Source: Bacteroidota bacterium (GTDB lineage Bacteria; Bacteroidota; Bacteroidia; Chitinophagales; Saprospiraceae). Taken from it: a stretch of 64,000 bases of DNA. Under the pieces are notes generated by a model. The model made no database searches. It was given only the letters and a program-made list of their open reading frames with translations, and had not been told where the DNA came from. Location of the stretch: NCBI GenBank assembly GCA_029572935.1, contig JAKQHM010000052.1:1-64000 (forward strand), written 5' to 3'. Of the stretch, positions 30,089 through 39,038 are shown in pieces (position 1 is the stretch's first letter; the number at the start of each line of letters is the position of its first letter). A program made the translations under genes and the position numbers.

Positions 30089-30118
30089 CTGAAACCAATT
30101 GCTGGTTTCAGGGTTTTT
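30089..30118 (+). terminator. Intrinsic terminator after the PSP1 gene
   Basis: CTGAAACC (30089-30096) pairs perfectly with GGTTTCAG (30104-30111) around a 7-nt loop, followed by GGTTTTT. It closes the holB-PSP1 unit before lpdA. Confidence 0.8.
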
Positions 30119-30142
30119 ACCTTGTCTTAATGAAATTGCAAA

Positions 30143-31549
30143 ATGGAAACAACTGATTTGGCAATCATCGGGTCAGGACCCGGTGGATATGTGGCAGCTA
30201 TACGTGCGGCCCAGCTGGGTATGAAGGTGACCTTGATCGAAAAATACAATACGCTCGGCGGTACTTGTTTGAACGTGGGATGTATTCCCTCAAAAGCGCT
30301 ATTGGACAGCAGCGAATTATTTCATCAGGCAACGCATCAAGCCTCCGCGCATGGAATTCAGATCGAAAAGCCAACCTTGGATGTAAGTCGTTTTTTTAAA
30401 AGAAAGGAAGAAGTTGTGCAGCAAAACACCAAGGGGATCGAATATCTGATGAAGAAAAACAAGATTCGCGTCATCACAGGCATGGCTTCTTTCCTTGATG
30501 CCAAGACCCTGAATATTAAGACCCCGGATGGCAAGGAGGAAAAGTTGATTTTTCAGAATGCAATTATTGCCACCGGTTCCAAACCGAATATTCCGGCTTC
30601 TTTCCAATTTGATAAAAAGAGAGTGATCAGTTCGACCGAAGCTCTTTCTCTCGGCGAAATCCCGAAATCCCTCTGCATCGTAGGGGCAGGTGTGATCGGA
30701 CTTGAACTGGGTTCTGTCTATGCCCGTCTTGGTACACAGGTGGATGTGATCGAATACATGGACCGCATTTTGCCAGGCCTGGATGCCGATTGTGCCCAGG
30801 GGCTTCAGAAGTCATTAGCCGGTTTGGGTATCCGTTTTCATCTATCCAAGTCGGTGCATTCGGTTATACCGAATAAAGAGCACGCCTTAATCGACTACTC
30901 CAGCCTCGATGGAAAGGAATCCCACTCTCTTAAAGCAGATTATTGCCTGGTTTCCATTGGTCGCAAGCCCTTCACGGAGGGCCTTAAACCTGAAGCAGCC
31001 GGGATCCGTTTGGATGAAAAGGGCAGGATCATAGTAGGTGAGGATCTGAGGACGGATGCTTCAAATATTTTCGCAATCGGCGATGTGATCAAGGGGGTCA
31101 TGCTCGCTCACAAGGCTGAAGAAGAAGGAGTCTATGTGGCTGAGGTTCTGGCAGGTCATAAACCACATATTCATTACGATCTGATACCCAATGTCGTGTA
31201 TACCTGGCCGGAGCTGGCTGCTGTGGGGGCCACGGAGGAACAGCTCAAGGAAAAAGGAATTCCCTACAAAGTAGGTAAGTTTCCCTATAAGGCGCTGGGA
31301 AGGGCCAGGGCAAGTATGGACCTGGATGGATTGGTCAAAGTACTGGCACATGAAAAATCGGATCGCTTACTGGGCGTTCACATTCTGGGAGCAAGGGCCG
31401 CTGATATGATTATGGAGGCCGTGGCTTTGATGGAATTTGGCGCATCTGCTGAAGATATGGCGCGCATCTGTCACCCCCATCCTACCTATACTGAGGCAGT
31501 CCGCGAGGCTGCGCTTCAGGCAACCGCCAACCGGGCCATTCACAGCTGA
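30143..31549 (+). CDS. lpdA: Dihydrolipoyl dehydrogenase (E3)
   Basis: 468 residues. It is the FAD enzyme that reoxidises dihydrolipoamide in 2-oxoacid dehydrogenase complexes and the glycine cleavage system, using NAD+. The N-terminal FAD motif 'IIGSGPGGYVAAI' is followed by the redox disulfide Cys42/Cys47 in 'GGTCLNVGCIPSK'. The NAD motif 'IVGAGVIGLELGSVYARLG' lies near residue 180, and the C-terminal His-Glu pair is in 'CHPHPTYTEAVREAA'. No E1 or E2 gene is nearby. The 3' end overlaps the convergent deacetylase gene by 10 bp. Confidence 0.96.
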   Translation: METTDLAIIGSGPGGYVAAIRAAQLGMKVTLIEKYNTLGGTCLNVGCIPSKALLDSSELFHQATHQASAHGIQIEKPTLDVSRFFKRKEEVVQQNTKGIEYLMKKNKIRVITGMASFLDAKTLNIKTPDGKEEKLIFQNAIIATGSKPNIPASFQFDKKRVISSTEALSLGEIPKSLCIVGAGVIGLELGSVYARLGTQVDVIEYMDRILPGLDADCAQGLQKSLAGLGIRFHLSKSVHSVIPNKEHALIDYSSLDGKESHSLKADYCLVSIGRKPFTEGLKPEAAGIRLDEKGRIIVGEDLRTDASNIFAIGDVIKGVMLAHKAEEEGVYVAEVLAGHKPHIHYDLIPNVVYTWPELAAVGATEEQLKEKGIPYKVGKFPYKALGRARASMDLDGLVKVLAHEKSDRLLGVHILGARAADMIMEAVALMEFGASAEDMARICHPHPTYTEAVREAALQATANRAIHS

Positions 31550-32202
31550 TTCACCAATTCGGGCATGCGGCCTGAGAAGGCCATGGAAGCACCCTGCAGT
31601 GCTTCAAACCGGAATCCAATCGAGCTGTAGTGTTCCAACGTACGAGGAAGTACGTATTTTAACTTTTCAAAGGTCTTGATGGAGTCGTGCATGACGACTA
31701 TGGACCCTTCACGGGCATTTTTGAGTATATTGTTTAGACAATCCTCACGGCTCAGATCGGGATCGAAATCTCCGCTCAATACATCCCACATGACAATCTG
31801 ATAGTGATGTTTGAGGAACTTGACCTGAGAAGGTCTGAGGCGTCCGTAAGGAGGTCTGAAAAGCTTGCTGTGGCACAGTCTCGCAGCTTTGCGGATGTCC
31901 AGAATATAATCCAGATTGTTGGTAGCCCAGCCCGAAAGGTGATGATGGGTATGACTTCCGACTGCATGCCCTTCTGACTCGATCCGGTCGAAAATCTCAG
32001 GATTGCGCTCCACATTTTGTCCGACGCAAAAAAAACTGGCCTTTGCATCAAATGCCGCCAGGGTGTCCAGCACCCAGGGAGTGACTTCCGGAATGGGGCC
32101 ATCGTCAAATGTGAGAAAAATCTTCCGATCCAAAGTGTTCACCCTCCAGATGAGATCCGGAAAAATGTCCTGTAGAAACCTTGGAGTGAAGCTGAGATAC
32201 AT
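31540..32202 (-). CDS. Polysaccharide deacetylase family protein (NodB-type)
   Basis: About 220 residues from the ATG at 32202. The NodB fold motifs are visible: 'FLTFDDGPIPEVT' (catalytic Asp and metal Asp), 'GSHTHHHLSGW' (metal His pair) and 'RPPYGRLRP'. The enzyme would remove acetyl groups from a polysaccharide; the substrate cannot be read from sequence. No signal peptide is seen. A GTG at 32256 would add 18 residues, but 'MYLSFTPRFLQDIFPDLIW' resembles the usual start of Bacteroidota homologues. It is divergent from gltX and convergent with lpdA. Confidence 0.87.
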   Translation of the reverse strand: MYLSFTPRFLQDIFPDLIWRVNTLDRKIFLTFDDGPIPEVTPWVLDTLAAFDAKASFFCVGQNVERNPEIFDRIESEGHAVGSHTHHHLSGWATNNLDYILDIRKAARLCHSKLFRPPYGRLRPSQVKFLKHHYQIVMWDVLSGDFDPDLSREDCLNNILKNAREGSIVVMHDSIKTFEKLKYVLPRTLEHYSSIGFRFEALQGASMAFSGRMPELVNQL

Positions 32203-32334
32203 GAGGTTCGTTGACGGGGGATTAACTATTTTTACGCCTTTGAGCGAATTCAACACAAAGCTAAGTCCGGCTTTCTTGCGTGCTGTTAATTCCTGTATAA
32301 TAGTTTATTAATCAAAAAATAACCCTTATTACCG

Positions 32335-33855
32335 ATGAGTCCTGTAAGAGTCAGATTTGCTCCTTCCCCGACAGGGGCCCTGCACATTGGAGGGATACGC
32401 ACTGCCTTGTACAATTACCTTTTTGCACGTCAGCAGGGAGGGACTTTTATCGTCAGGGTGGAAGATACCGATCAGGCACGTTTTGTGCCGGGTGCGGAAA
32501 ATTACATCCTGAGGTCTCTGGAATGGGTTGGTCTGATCCCGGAAGAGGGTCCTGAGCAAGGTGGTCCGTATGGGCCGTACCGCCAGTCTGAACGCAAGGA
32601 AATCTATATGGATTACGCCAGAAAACTGGTGGAGGCAGGTCGCGCTTATTATGCTTTTGATACGCCCGAAGAGCTTGAGGCGATGAGACAACGTCTGGCT
32701 ACTCCTGAAAATCCAATGCCGCGCTATGATTTTCTTTCCCGTATGGGTATGAAGAACAGTCTGACACTGACGGCGGAAGAGATGGCAGCAATGAGGTCTA
32801 ATGGAGTTCCAGAGGTGATCCGCCTCAAAGTACCGGAAGGAGAAAAAGTAAAGATCACAGACCTGATCCGGGGAGAAGTGGAGTTCGCGACTCAGGAACT
32901 CGATGACAAAGTTTTGATGAAATCGGATGGTATGCCCACCTACCATATGGCCAATGTGATCGACGACCGCCTGATGCGGATCAGTCATGTGATCCGCGGA
33001 GAGGAATGGCTGAGCAGTACCGCACATCACGTTTTGTTGTACCGCTATTTTGGCTGGGAGGAGGAAATGCCGCAATTCGCCCACCTTCCATTGATACTGA
33101 AACCGGAGGGAAATGGTAAGTTGTCAAAAAGAGATGGTGCCAAATTTGGATTTCCGGTTTTCCCGATGGATTGGAAGCCAGAGGAAGGAGAGCATTTCGA
33201 GGGCTTCCGGGAAACCGGTTTCCTGCCTGAAGCTTTGATCAACTTTCTGGTCATGTTGGGCTGGAATCCCGGTACGGATCAGGAAATATTCAATCTGGAA
33301 GAGCTGATCCAAGCGTTTTCAATAGGAAAAATCGTCAAATCAGGCGCCCGGTTTGATTATCAAAAGGCCAAGTGGTTCAATGCTCATTATATACAGAATC
33401 TGAAACCATCTGAGGCCGTTTCACTTATTCAGGAAGAATTTCTCAAACACAACAGGTCGGTTTTATCGAAACAGGCCGCCGATATATTCGACATGTACCG
33501 CGAAAGAGTTACCCTTTTGCCCGAGTTTTATAGTTCAGGCCTTTTTGTAGTGCAGGCTCCTGATGCCGTGGATCCGGACTTTCGAAGCAAAAAGTGGAAA
33601 CGTGAATGGAATGCGGCATTTCTGGATCTGGCAGATCAGCTTTCCTGCACTGATCCTTTCGAAAAAGAAAGTCTGGAACCCATGTTCAAGAACTTTATGC
33701 AGACCCATGGTTTGAAAATGGGCGAATTTCTGCCGGCAATCCGCGTCATGGTTTCCGGAACCCCGATGGGTCCGGATGTTTACCTGATGTTAAAAGCCAT
33801 TGGGGCATCGGAGGCAGCTTCCAGAATCAGAAGAGGCCTGGAAATGTTGGCTTAA
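32335..33855 (+). CDS. gltX: Glutamate-tRNA ligase
   Basis: 506 residues, a class I aminoacyl-tRNA synthetase that charges tRNA-Glu. The HIGH-type motif is 'FAPSPTGALHIGG' (residues 8-20), and the KMSKS-type loop is 'GKLSKRDGA' near residue 262. 'VRVEDTDQAR' is also typical. The C-terminal third is the helical anticodon-binding region. The length is normal. It starts at the ATG at 32335 and is followed after 29 nt by the beta-CASP gene. Confidence 0.96.
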   Translation: MSPVRVRFAPSPTGALHIGGIRTALYNYLFARQQGGTFIVRVEDTDQARFVPGAENYILRSLEWVGLIPEEGPEQGGPYGPYRQSERKEIYMDYARKLVEAGRAYYAFDTPEELEAMRQRLATPENPMPRYDFLSRMGMKNSLTLTAEEMAAMRSNGVPEVIRLKVPEGEKVKITDLIRGEVEFATQELDDKVLMKSDGMPTYHMANVIDDRLMRISHVIRGEEWLSSTAHHVLLYRYFGWEEEMPQFAHLPLILKPEGNGKLSKRDGAKFGFPVFPMDWKPEEGEHFEGFRETGFLPEALINFLVMLGWNPGTDQEIFNLEELIQAFSIGKIVKSGARFDYQKAKWFNAHYIQNLKPSEAVSLIQEEFLKHNRSVLSKQAADIFDMYRERVTLLPEFYSSGLFVVQAPDAVDPDFRSKKWKREWNAAFLDLADQLSCTDPFEKESLEPMFKNFMQTHGLKMGEFLPAIRVMVSGTPMGPDVYLMLKAIGASEAASRIRRGLEMLA

Positions 33856-33884
33856 TTTTTTGAAGTTCAAAATAAATAATCAAA

Positions 33885-35303
33885 ATGAAGATCAAGTTTT
33901 GTGGCGCAGCGGGAGAAGTGACGGGAAGCAGTCACCTGATCACCCTCGATGACGGATTCACAATTTTGTTGGATTGTGGTCTTTTTCAGGGCGAGGTCCG
34001 TCATTCGGATCAAATGAATGCGGATTGGTTGTTCGATCCGAGGGAGATCGATCTGATGATCCTTTCTCATGCGCACATCGATCACTCGGGACGCATACCC
34101 AAACTGGTGAAAGACGGATTCAAAGGAGATATTTACTGTACACATGCCACGAGAGATCTCTGCTCCATCATGCTCATGGATGCCGCACACATCCAGGAAA
34201 AGGACGTGGAGTACTACAATCTGAAACTGGAAGATAAAAAAAGCCGGAACAAAGGATACAAGGGTACAAAGCGAGAACCGCTTTTCAATTCCAAAGATGT
34301 GGTCAAGGCCATGGAATCCTTTATCGGCATGAACTACGACCGCCTGGTCGAGATCGCACCCGGCATACACCTCATTTTTACGGATGCTGGACATATCCTG
34401 GGTTCTGCCAGTGTCAACCTGCGAATCAAAAGGGGAGGTGATGATCTTCGTTTTGCCTTTACAGGAGATATCGGACGTCCGGATCGGCCCATCCTCCTGG
34501 ATCCTCATCCGATGATCCCATCCGATGTGGTCATATCTGAATCCACGTATGGAGACCGTGACCATCTGGAAAAACCTATGGAGAAACAGAGGTTTCTGGA
34601 AATCATTCAGGATACCTGTGTCCACAGAAAAGGGAAAGTAATCATTCCGGCGTTCAGTCTGGGCCGCACCCAGGAGCTCGTCTATTTGCTCGATCAGATT
34701 GAGCATGAAGGTTTGTTGCCTGATATTCCCGTATATGTGGACAGCCCTCTCGCAGTCAATGCCACCGAAGTGTTTAGGGCTCATCCGGAATGTTTTGATT
34801 ATGAATTGCATCAGTATATTCTGAAAAATCCGGATCCCTTCGGATTCAACAGACTCTATTACATCCATGACGTGGAAGAATCCAAAAAATTAAATGATTC
34901 AAAAGAGCCTTGCATCATTATTTCTGCCGCAGGTATGATTAATGCAGGCAGGATCAAGCATCATGTTTTCAACAATGTAGACAAAGCACAGAACACCATA
35001 CTTTTTGTTGGGTATTGCTCACCGGGCACACCGGGTGCCATCCTGAGGGAAGGTGCAGAATACATCAAGATGTTTGGATCGATCAAAAATGTCAATGCCA
35101 AGATCGAAATAATGGATTCGTTTTCTGCACACGGGGACAGAATGGAGATGCTTCATTTTTTGCAGAATCAAAAGAATACATCAGTCAAAAATTTCCTGGT
35201 GCATGGAGAAAATGAATCTAGGGAAGCCTTCAAGACCCTTTTGGAAGGAAACGGCTTCAATCCGGTTCATTTACCAGAACTTGGAGAAGTGGTAAAAATA
35301 TAA
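33885..35303 (+). CDS. Metallo-beta-lactamase/beta-CASP hydrolase (RNA-specificity type)
   Basis: 472 residues. Metal ligands are visible in 'LSHAHIDHSGRIP', 'DAGHILGSASV' and the late 'DSFSAHGD' and 'VHGENESR' segments. The beta-CASP insertion is in the middle ('PVYVDSPLAVNATEVF'). The fold is that of CPSF73-like/YsgC-type nucleases, so an RNA-processing role is likely by family but not shown. It lies 29 nt after gltX and is probably in the same transcript. Confidence 0.88.
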   Translation: MKIKFCGAAGEVTGSSHLITLDDGFTILLDCGLFQGEVRHSDQMNADWLFDPREIDLMILSHAHIDHSGRIPKLVKDGFKGDIYCTHATRDLCSIMLMDAAHIQEKDVEYYNLKLEDKKSRNKGYKGTKREPLFNSKDVVKAMESFIGMNYDRLVEIAPGIHLIFTDAGHILGSASVNLRIKRGGDDLRFAFTGDIGRPDRPILLDPHPMIPSDVVISESTYGDRDHLEKPMEKQRFLEIIQDTCVHRKGKVIIPAFSLGRTQELVYLLDQIEHEGLLPDIPVYVDSPLAVNATEVFRAHPECFDYELHQYILKNPDPFGFNRLYYIHDVEESKKLNDSKEPCIIISAAGMINAGRIKHHVFNNVDKAQNTILFVGYCSPGTPGAILREGAEYIKMFGSIKNVNAKIEIMDSFSAHGDRMEMLHFLQNQKNTSVKNFLVHGENESREAFKTLLEGNGFNPVHLPELGEVVKI

Positions 35304-35340
35304 AATTGGATCTGGACTAGCCTTCCTGCTTCAGTTCGGA

Positions 35341-36504
35341 TCATTGACCGATGTATCGCACAGGGTCTTCGGGTTTCTTGCCTTTCCAGATTTCAAAATG
35401 AAGTTCGTGTTCTCCGTCACCGGCAGGACGGCAGGTCCCGATATGGCTTCCAGCCTGAATTTTCTCACCTGGTTTGACCAATACTTGTCTTAGATTTGAA
35501 TACACCATGTACAGGTCTGCCTGCCTGGTCATGACGATATAACTGCCATTGGGCATTTCCCGGATTTGTACCACCTCAGCATCTTTGGCAGCAGAAACAA
35601 ACTGGTTCCTGGATCTTATGTCCACACCATTGTTCTTGATCCGGAGATTCTTGTTGTTGGGGTCAGACTGGGTTCCAAAGCGCGTAATGACCAGACCATC
35701 GTTCAAAGGGAAAGTCCACCCCGCTGAACGGGATTGAATGTTTTCCAGAACTGAAATTTTTTCAGGGGGACTGGCCTTGATGCCGCTGTTGATAATGGAT
35801 TCGAGCTTGTTCATTTCAGACTCGTAATGCCTGATCTGGTTTAGGTAATCCTTTTGTTTTGATTCCGAACTACTCACGAGTCGCTTTTGTTCTTCCAGGT
35901 CTTTTTGCAGTTTCAGAATTTCGCTGTCCTTTGAACTCAAAAGATTTTTCTGCTCCTCTATTCTTCTTTCTATTTCCTTTCTCCTTTCCAGAACGCTCAA
36001 TTGAGATTTACGAAACTCTTCGTATTTTCTTTTCCTTTCCCTGTTGAGTTGCTCAGTCCACACCTGATGCAGAACGATCGGTTGAAGATCGGATGCACCG
36101 CTGACACCATAGGAAGGATTGACGGACTGCTGGTACATCCATTTTTTTCTGAGAATGGCATAGTATTCTTCTTTAAGGCGATCCAGTTTTTCAAGACTTT
36201 CCCTGTGCTCGCTTTGAAGTTTTGCAAGTTCTTTCTGGAGTTCTGCGAGATCGAGGTTTATGGTACCCAGCAATTCTGTTCGGTTGGCTACCTGTTTTTG
36301 CAGGATCTGTATGTTTTTCCAGGCTGATGCCTGATCGCTGAGACTCTTTCTTAAAATCTCTTCTGTTCGGCCGAGTTGTTTTTTGAGAAGGTTTTTCTTT
36401 TCTGCAGGCAGCTGATTCTGGCCATTCAGGATGAGCATACTGCCCAACCAAAAAAGAAAACTGCGCAAAAGGCTCCCTGAAGATTCAGATGCAAAATTTC
36501 TCAT
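35341..36504 (-). CDS. EnvC-like murein hydrolase activator (degenerate LytM, coiled coil)
   Basis: 387 residues. An N-terminal membrane segment or signal is followed by a long Glu/Lys/Gln-rich coiled coil (~25-240) and a C-terminal LytM/M23 domain (~265-385). The zinc ligands of an active M23 peptidase are not kept: the first His position reads 'NNGVDI', the 'YAHL' position reads 'YSNLRQV', and the HxH motif reads 'ELHFEIW'. This matches EnvC-type activators of amidases rather than an active endopeptidase. It overlaps the upstream DUF4292-type gene by 4 bases; the TPR gene is first in the operon. Confidence 0.85.
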   Translation of the reverse strand: MRNFASESSGSLLRSFLFWLGSMLILNGQNQLPAEKKNLLKKQLGRTEEILRKSLSDQASAWKNIQILQKQVANRTELLGTINLDLAELQKELAKLQSEHRESLEKLDRLKEEYYAILRKKWMYQQSVNPSYGVSGASDLQPIVLHQVWTEQLNRERKRKYEEFRKSQLSVLERRKEIERRIEEQKNLLSSKDSEILKLQKDLEEQKRLVSSSESKQKDYLNQIRHYESEMNKLESIINSGIKASPPEKISVLENIQSRSAGWTFPLNDGLVITRFGTQSDPNNKNLRIKNNGVDIRSRNQFVSAAKDAEVVQIREMPNGSYIVMTRQADLYMVYSNLRQVLVKPGEKIQAGSHIGTCRPAGDGEHELHFEIWKGKKPEDPVRYIGQ

Positions 36505-37274
36505 AGCATTTTATCGCGGGTATAATGGGAAGGGATGTTTATTTTAAAAGCAGGATGGGGATCTTCTTTGATCTCTGACCAGTTCAGACGCATGGACAGG
36601 AAGTCCTCCCCTTTTCTAAAATTTATCTGCCAGAGCTGAGGTATTTTTTTATCAGCAAAGGATGAATATCCATTGACCCTGGCCTGAAACAAGGCACCCT
36701 GACCGTTGAATTCAGTCAAAACAGGATGGTAGCCCCTGGATCCAAATATGCTGCTCCATTTCAGGCCCATCGTATCTGCAGAGAGCATGATATTTCCTTC
36801 GCTCATTTTATCCAGCTTGTACTGGAATCCATCGGGAAGACAGCTGCCCCTGAGCAGCAGGTCTTGCAGGCATTCGAAACTGCCCGTGCTGGTGTATTGA
36901 GCTGCCCATTTTTCGACTGCAACGCGGTCCCACAAATGGTTGATCCGGTCCAGCAGGGTGACACTGTCCATTCCTATCTGTATTCTGGAAACTTCAAAGC
37001 CGAATTTTCGCACAGCAATCTGTATCAGACTGTCTTTTTTCCAGATGAGTTGCACCTGCACCGATCCGCTGTAATCCGGATGATCGATGTCAGCCGAACC
37101 CTTGAAAAGCAAAGCTTGCCACGCACCTTCTACCTTCGTACTGGATATAAGCGACGCTGCATCAGCTGTTCTGGATAGATCCCCATTTGCCATCCCTTTT
37201 TTGGAACTGGAACAAGAGGATATTCCAAGCAGACTGCAGACCAGAAAGAAGAATATCAAAAATCTGTAGATCAT
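36501..37274 (-). CDS. DUF4292-type lipoprotein
   Basis: 257 residues. The N-terminus is a lipoprotein signal with the lipobox 'LLGISSC' (Cys ~21). The rest resembles Bacteroidota DUF4292 proteins, with beta-rich segments such as 'GSADIDHPDYSGSVQVQLIWKKD' and 'LRLNWSEIKEDPHPAFKINIP'; these proteins are thought to be periplasmic-facing outer-membrane lipoproteins of LolA/LolB-like fold. The function is unknown. It overlaps the genes on both sides by one and four bases, indicating an operon with the TPR and EnvC-like genes. Confidence 0.8.
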   Translation of the reverse strand: MIYRFLIFFFLVCSLLGISSCSSSKKGMANGDLSRTADAASLISSTKVEGAWQALLFKGSADIDHPDYSGSVQVQLIWKKDSLIQIAVRKFGFEVSRIQIGMDSVTLLDRINHLWDRVAVEKWAAQYTSTGSFECLQDLLLRGSCLPDGFQYKLDKMSEGNIMLSADTMGLKWSSIFGSRGYHPVLTEFNGQGALFQARVNGYSSFADKKIPQLWQINFRKGEDFLSMRLNWSEIKEDPHPAFKINIPSHYTRDKML

Positions 37275-38983
37275 TAGTCTAGTTTCAAATTATCGGGATT
37301 GAAGATATGGGGTTCTTCGGAAATGGCTCTCGCCTCTTCCAGTAGTTTTCGAGACTGATCCGTGTTACCTAGTTTGTGGTAAATTTTTGCGGCTAGAAGA
37401 TAATTGTCTACTGATTTTCCCAGGGTATTTGAAAGACAGACATCGATTTGATTGGCAGCCTCCCTGAAATTTCCACGAATCAGCATTATCTCTGCCAGGA
37501 TGCGGCTGTAGTGATATACAGGCAGTTTGGATTTTTTGATTTCCTCCATGGTGCTGACTTCGTAAGGCTGACCGGTTCTGGCCTTGTGCAAAAGCAATTC
37601 AGCTTGTACGTAATCTCTGGAATCTGCAATTTCCAGAGCCTTATTCCAGCTTTGTTCCGAACCGGACTGATCCTTGAGGACTGCCTGTATTTTGGCCAGC
37701 AGGACCAGGCCACTCGCCCTTCTGATGTCCTGTTTTCGAGCCATGATCAGATACTGGTTGATCTGATCTTTTGCCTCATTGGTTTTTTCGTTGCGGTAAA
37801 AGGCTTCTGCCAGTGCAAAATAGGGATAGGCCTGATTGGGATAGAGTTCAAGAACCTGATTGGCATATCGAATCAGGCTGTTCCAATGATTGAGCTGGTA
37901 CAGGGTGAATAAAAGATGATCCCATACACTATAAGGCACCTGCCCCAGGCTGCAAGACTTTTTGTAATAGCCGGCTGCAGGTAATATTTGATTGGTTTGA
38001 AAGCAGATGTCTCCCATCAATGCATAAGGCTTGGGATCTCCCGGATATACCTCAGACAGGAGCCTCGCTTTCTGAAGCAGTTGTTGTACCTTTTCAGAGG
38101 GGCTGTTTTCATTCAGATCCTGGGTGGCAGGGATCAGGGATTGTATTCCCTCATCCAGCGACCATTCCCGCGACTTTATTTTTTGTTCAAATTGCTCTGC
38201 ATCGGCCTCTTTGTTTACGGGCTCTTCAGCGGGCCTCAACAGAGGGTGATCTGGTTGTACAGCCCTCAGGCGATCCAGTGTTTGACTGTATTCGCGGGTC
38301 TTCCCTTGTTTTTGGTAGATCTCTGCGAGCGCTGTATAGAGTTCGGTGTGTCTGGGATAATCTCCGATCGATAGGTTCAGGGATTCAATGGCCTGCTTCG
38401 TTTTGTTTTGAAGCAGAAGTAAATCGACCTTCCTCAGAATAAGTGCCGGGACCGGTCCGAACACCTGGTGTGCCAAATCCATCATATGCAGGGCCTGCAC
38501 TGGTTTTTCTGCTCTCATATAATAGAGAGCTGCATTTTCGTAAAAGTTGTAATTGTTGGCTTCCAGCCGTGCAAGTTGCTGGTAACATGCGGCTACCTGA
38601 TCATTGCGGCCCGTTTTTTCGAGCAGGTTGGCCTTCATTACCAGAAACCACTTGTTTTCAGGTTCCGCTTTAGTGCTTATGTCTATGCAGATCAGGGCTT
38701 CTTCCATCCGGCCGGACTTGGCATAAATCCGGGCCAGATAATAATTTGCCGTGCCGCTCACACCGGGTTCATAACGGAGTTTTTCGAGAATGGCAATCGC
38801 TTTTTCGGGATTGCCAATCTGCTCCTCCTTCATTGCATCGATCAGGTTCGATTCGTATTCCTGAGTCTTATTGGGCTCTTGGGCATGCAGCTCCGGACTG
38901 AATACCAGTAAGGTCGCGAACACAAGCCCTGACATCCAGATGGCAGTCCTTTGGAGCAGGGGTTTATAGGATTTACAGTTCAT
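37274..38983 (-). CDS. Tetratricopeptide-repeat protein with signal peptide
   Basis: 569 residues. A signal peptide is visible ('WMSGLVFATLLVFSPELHAQ', cleavage likely after HAQ). It is followed by many TPR helices over nearly the whole length, for example 'GNPEKAIAILEKLRYEPG', 'GKTREYSQTLDRLRAVQPDHP' and 'GNTDQSRKLLEEARAISEEP'. It is probably a periplasmic scaffold. First gene of the three-gene reverse operon (TPR, DUF4292-type, EnvC-like), an order I recall from other Bacteroidota. Partners are not known. Confidence 0.85.
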   Translation of the reverse strand: MNCKSYKPLLQRTAIWMSGLVFATLLVFSPELHAQEPNKTQEYESNLIDAMKEEQIGNPEKAIAILEKLRYEPGVSGTANYYLARIYAKSGRMEEALICIDISTKAEPENKWFLVMKANLLEKTGRNDQVAACYQQLARLEANNYNFYENAALYYMRAEKPVQALHMMDLAHQVFGPVPALILRKVDLLLLQNKTKQAIESLNLSIGDYPRHTELYTALAEIYQKQGKTREYSQTLDRLRAVQPDHPLLRPAEEPVNKEADAEQFEQKIKSREWSLDEGIQSLIPATQDLNENSPSEKVQQLLQKARLLSEVYPGDPKPYALMGDICFQTNQILPAAGYYKKSCSLGQVPYSVWDHLLFTLYQLNHWNSLIRYANQVLELYPNQAYPYFALAEAFYRNEKTNEAKDQINQYLIMARKQDIRRASGLVLLAKIQAVLKDQSGSEQSWNKALEIADSRDYVQAELLLHKARTGQPYEVSTMEEIKKSKLPVYHYSRILAEIMLIRGNFREAANQIDVCLSNTLGKSVDNYLLAAKIYHKLGNTDQSRKLLEEARAISEEPHIFNPDNLKLD

Positions 38984-39038
38984 TGTTTTGGCGAATTGGA
39001 TCGGATCAGGATGTAACGAAAGTTTCTGTTTGAAGATT

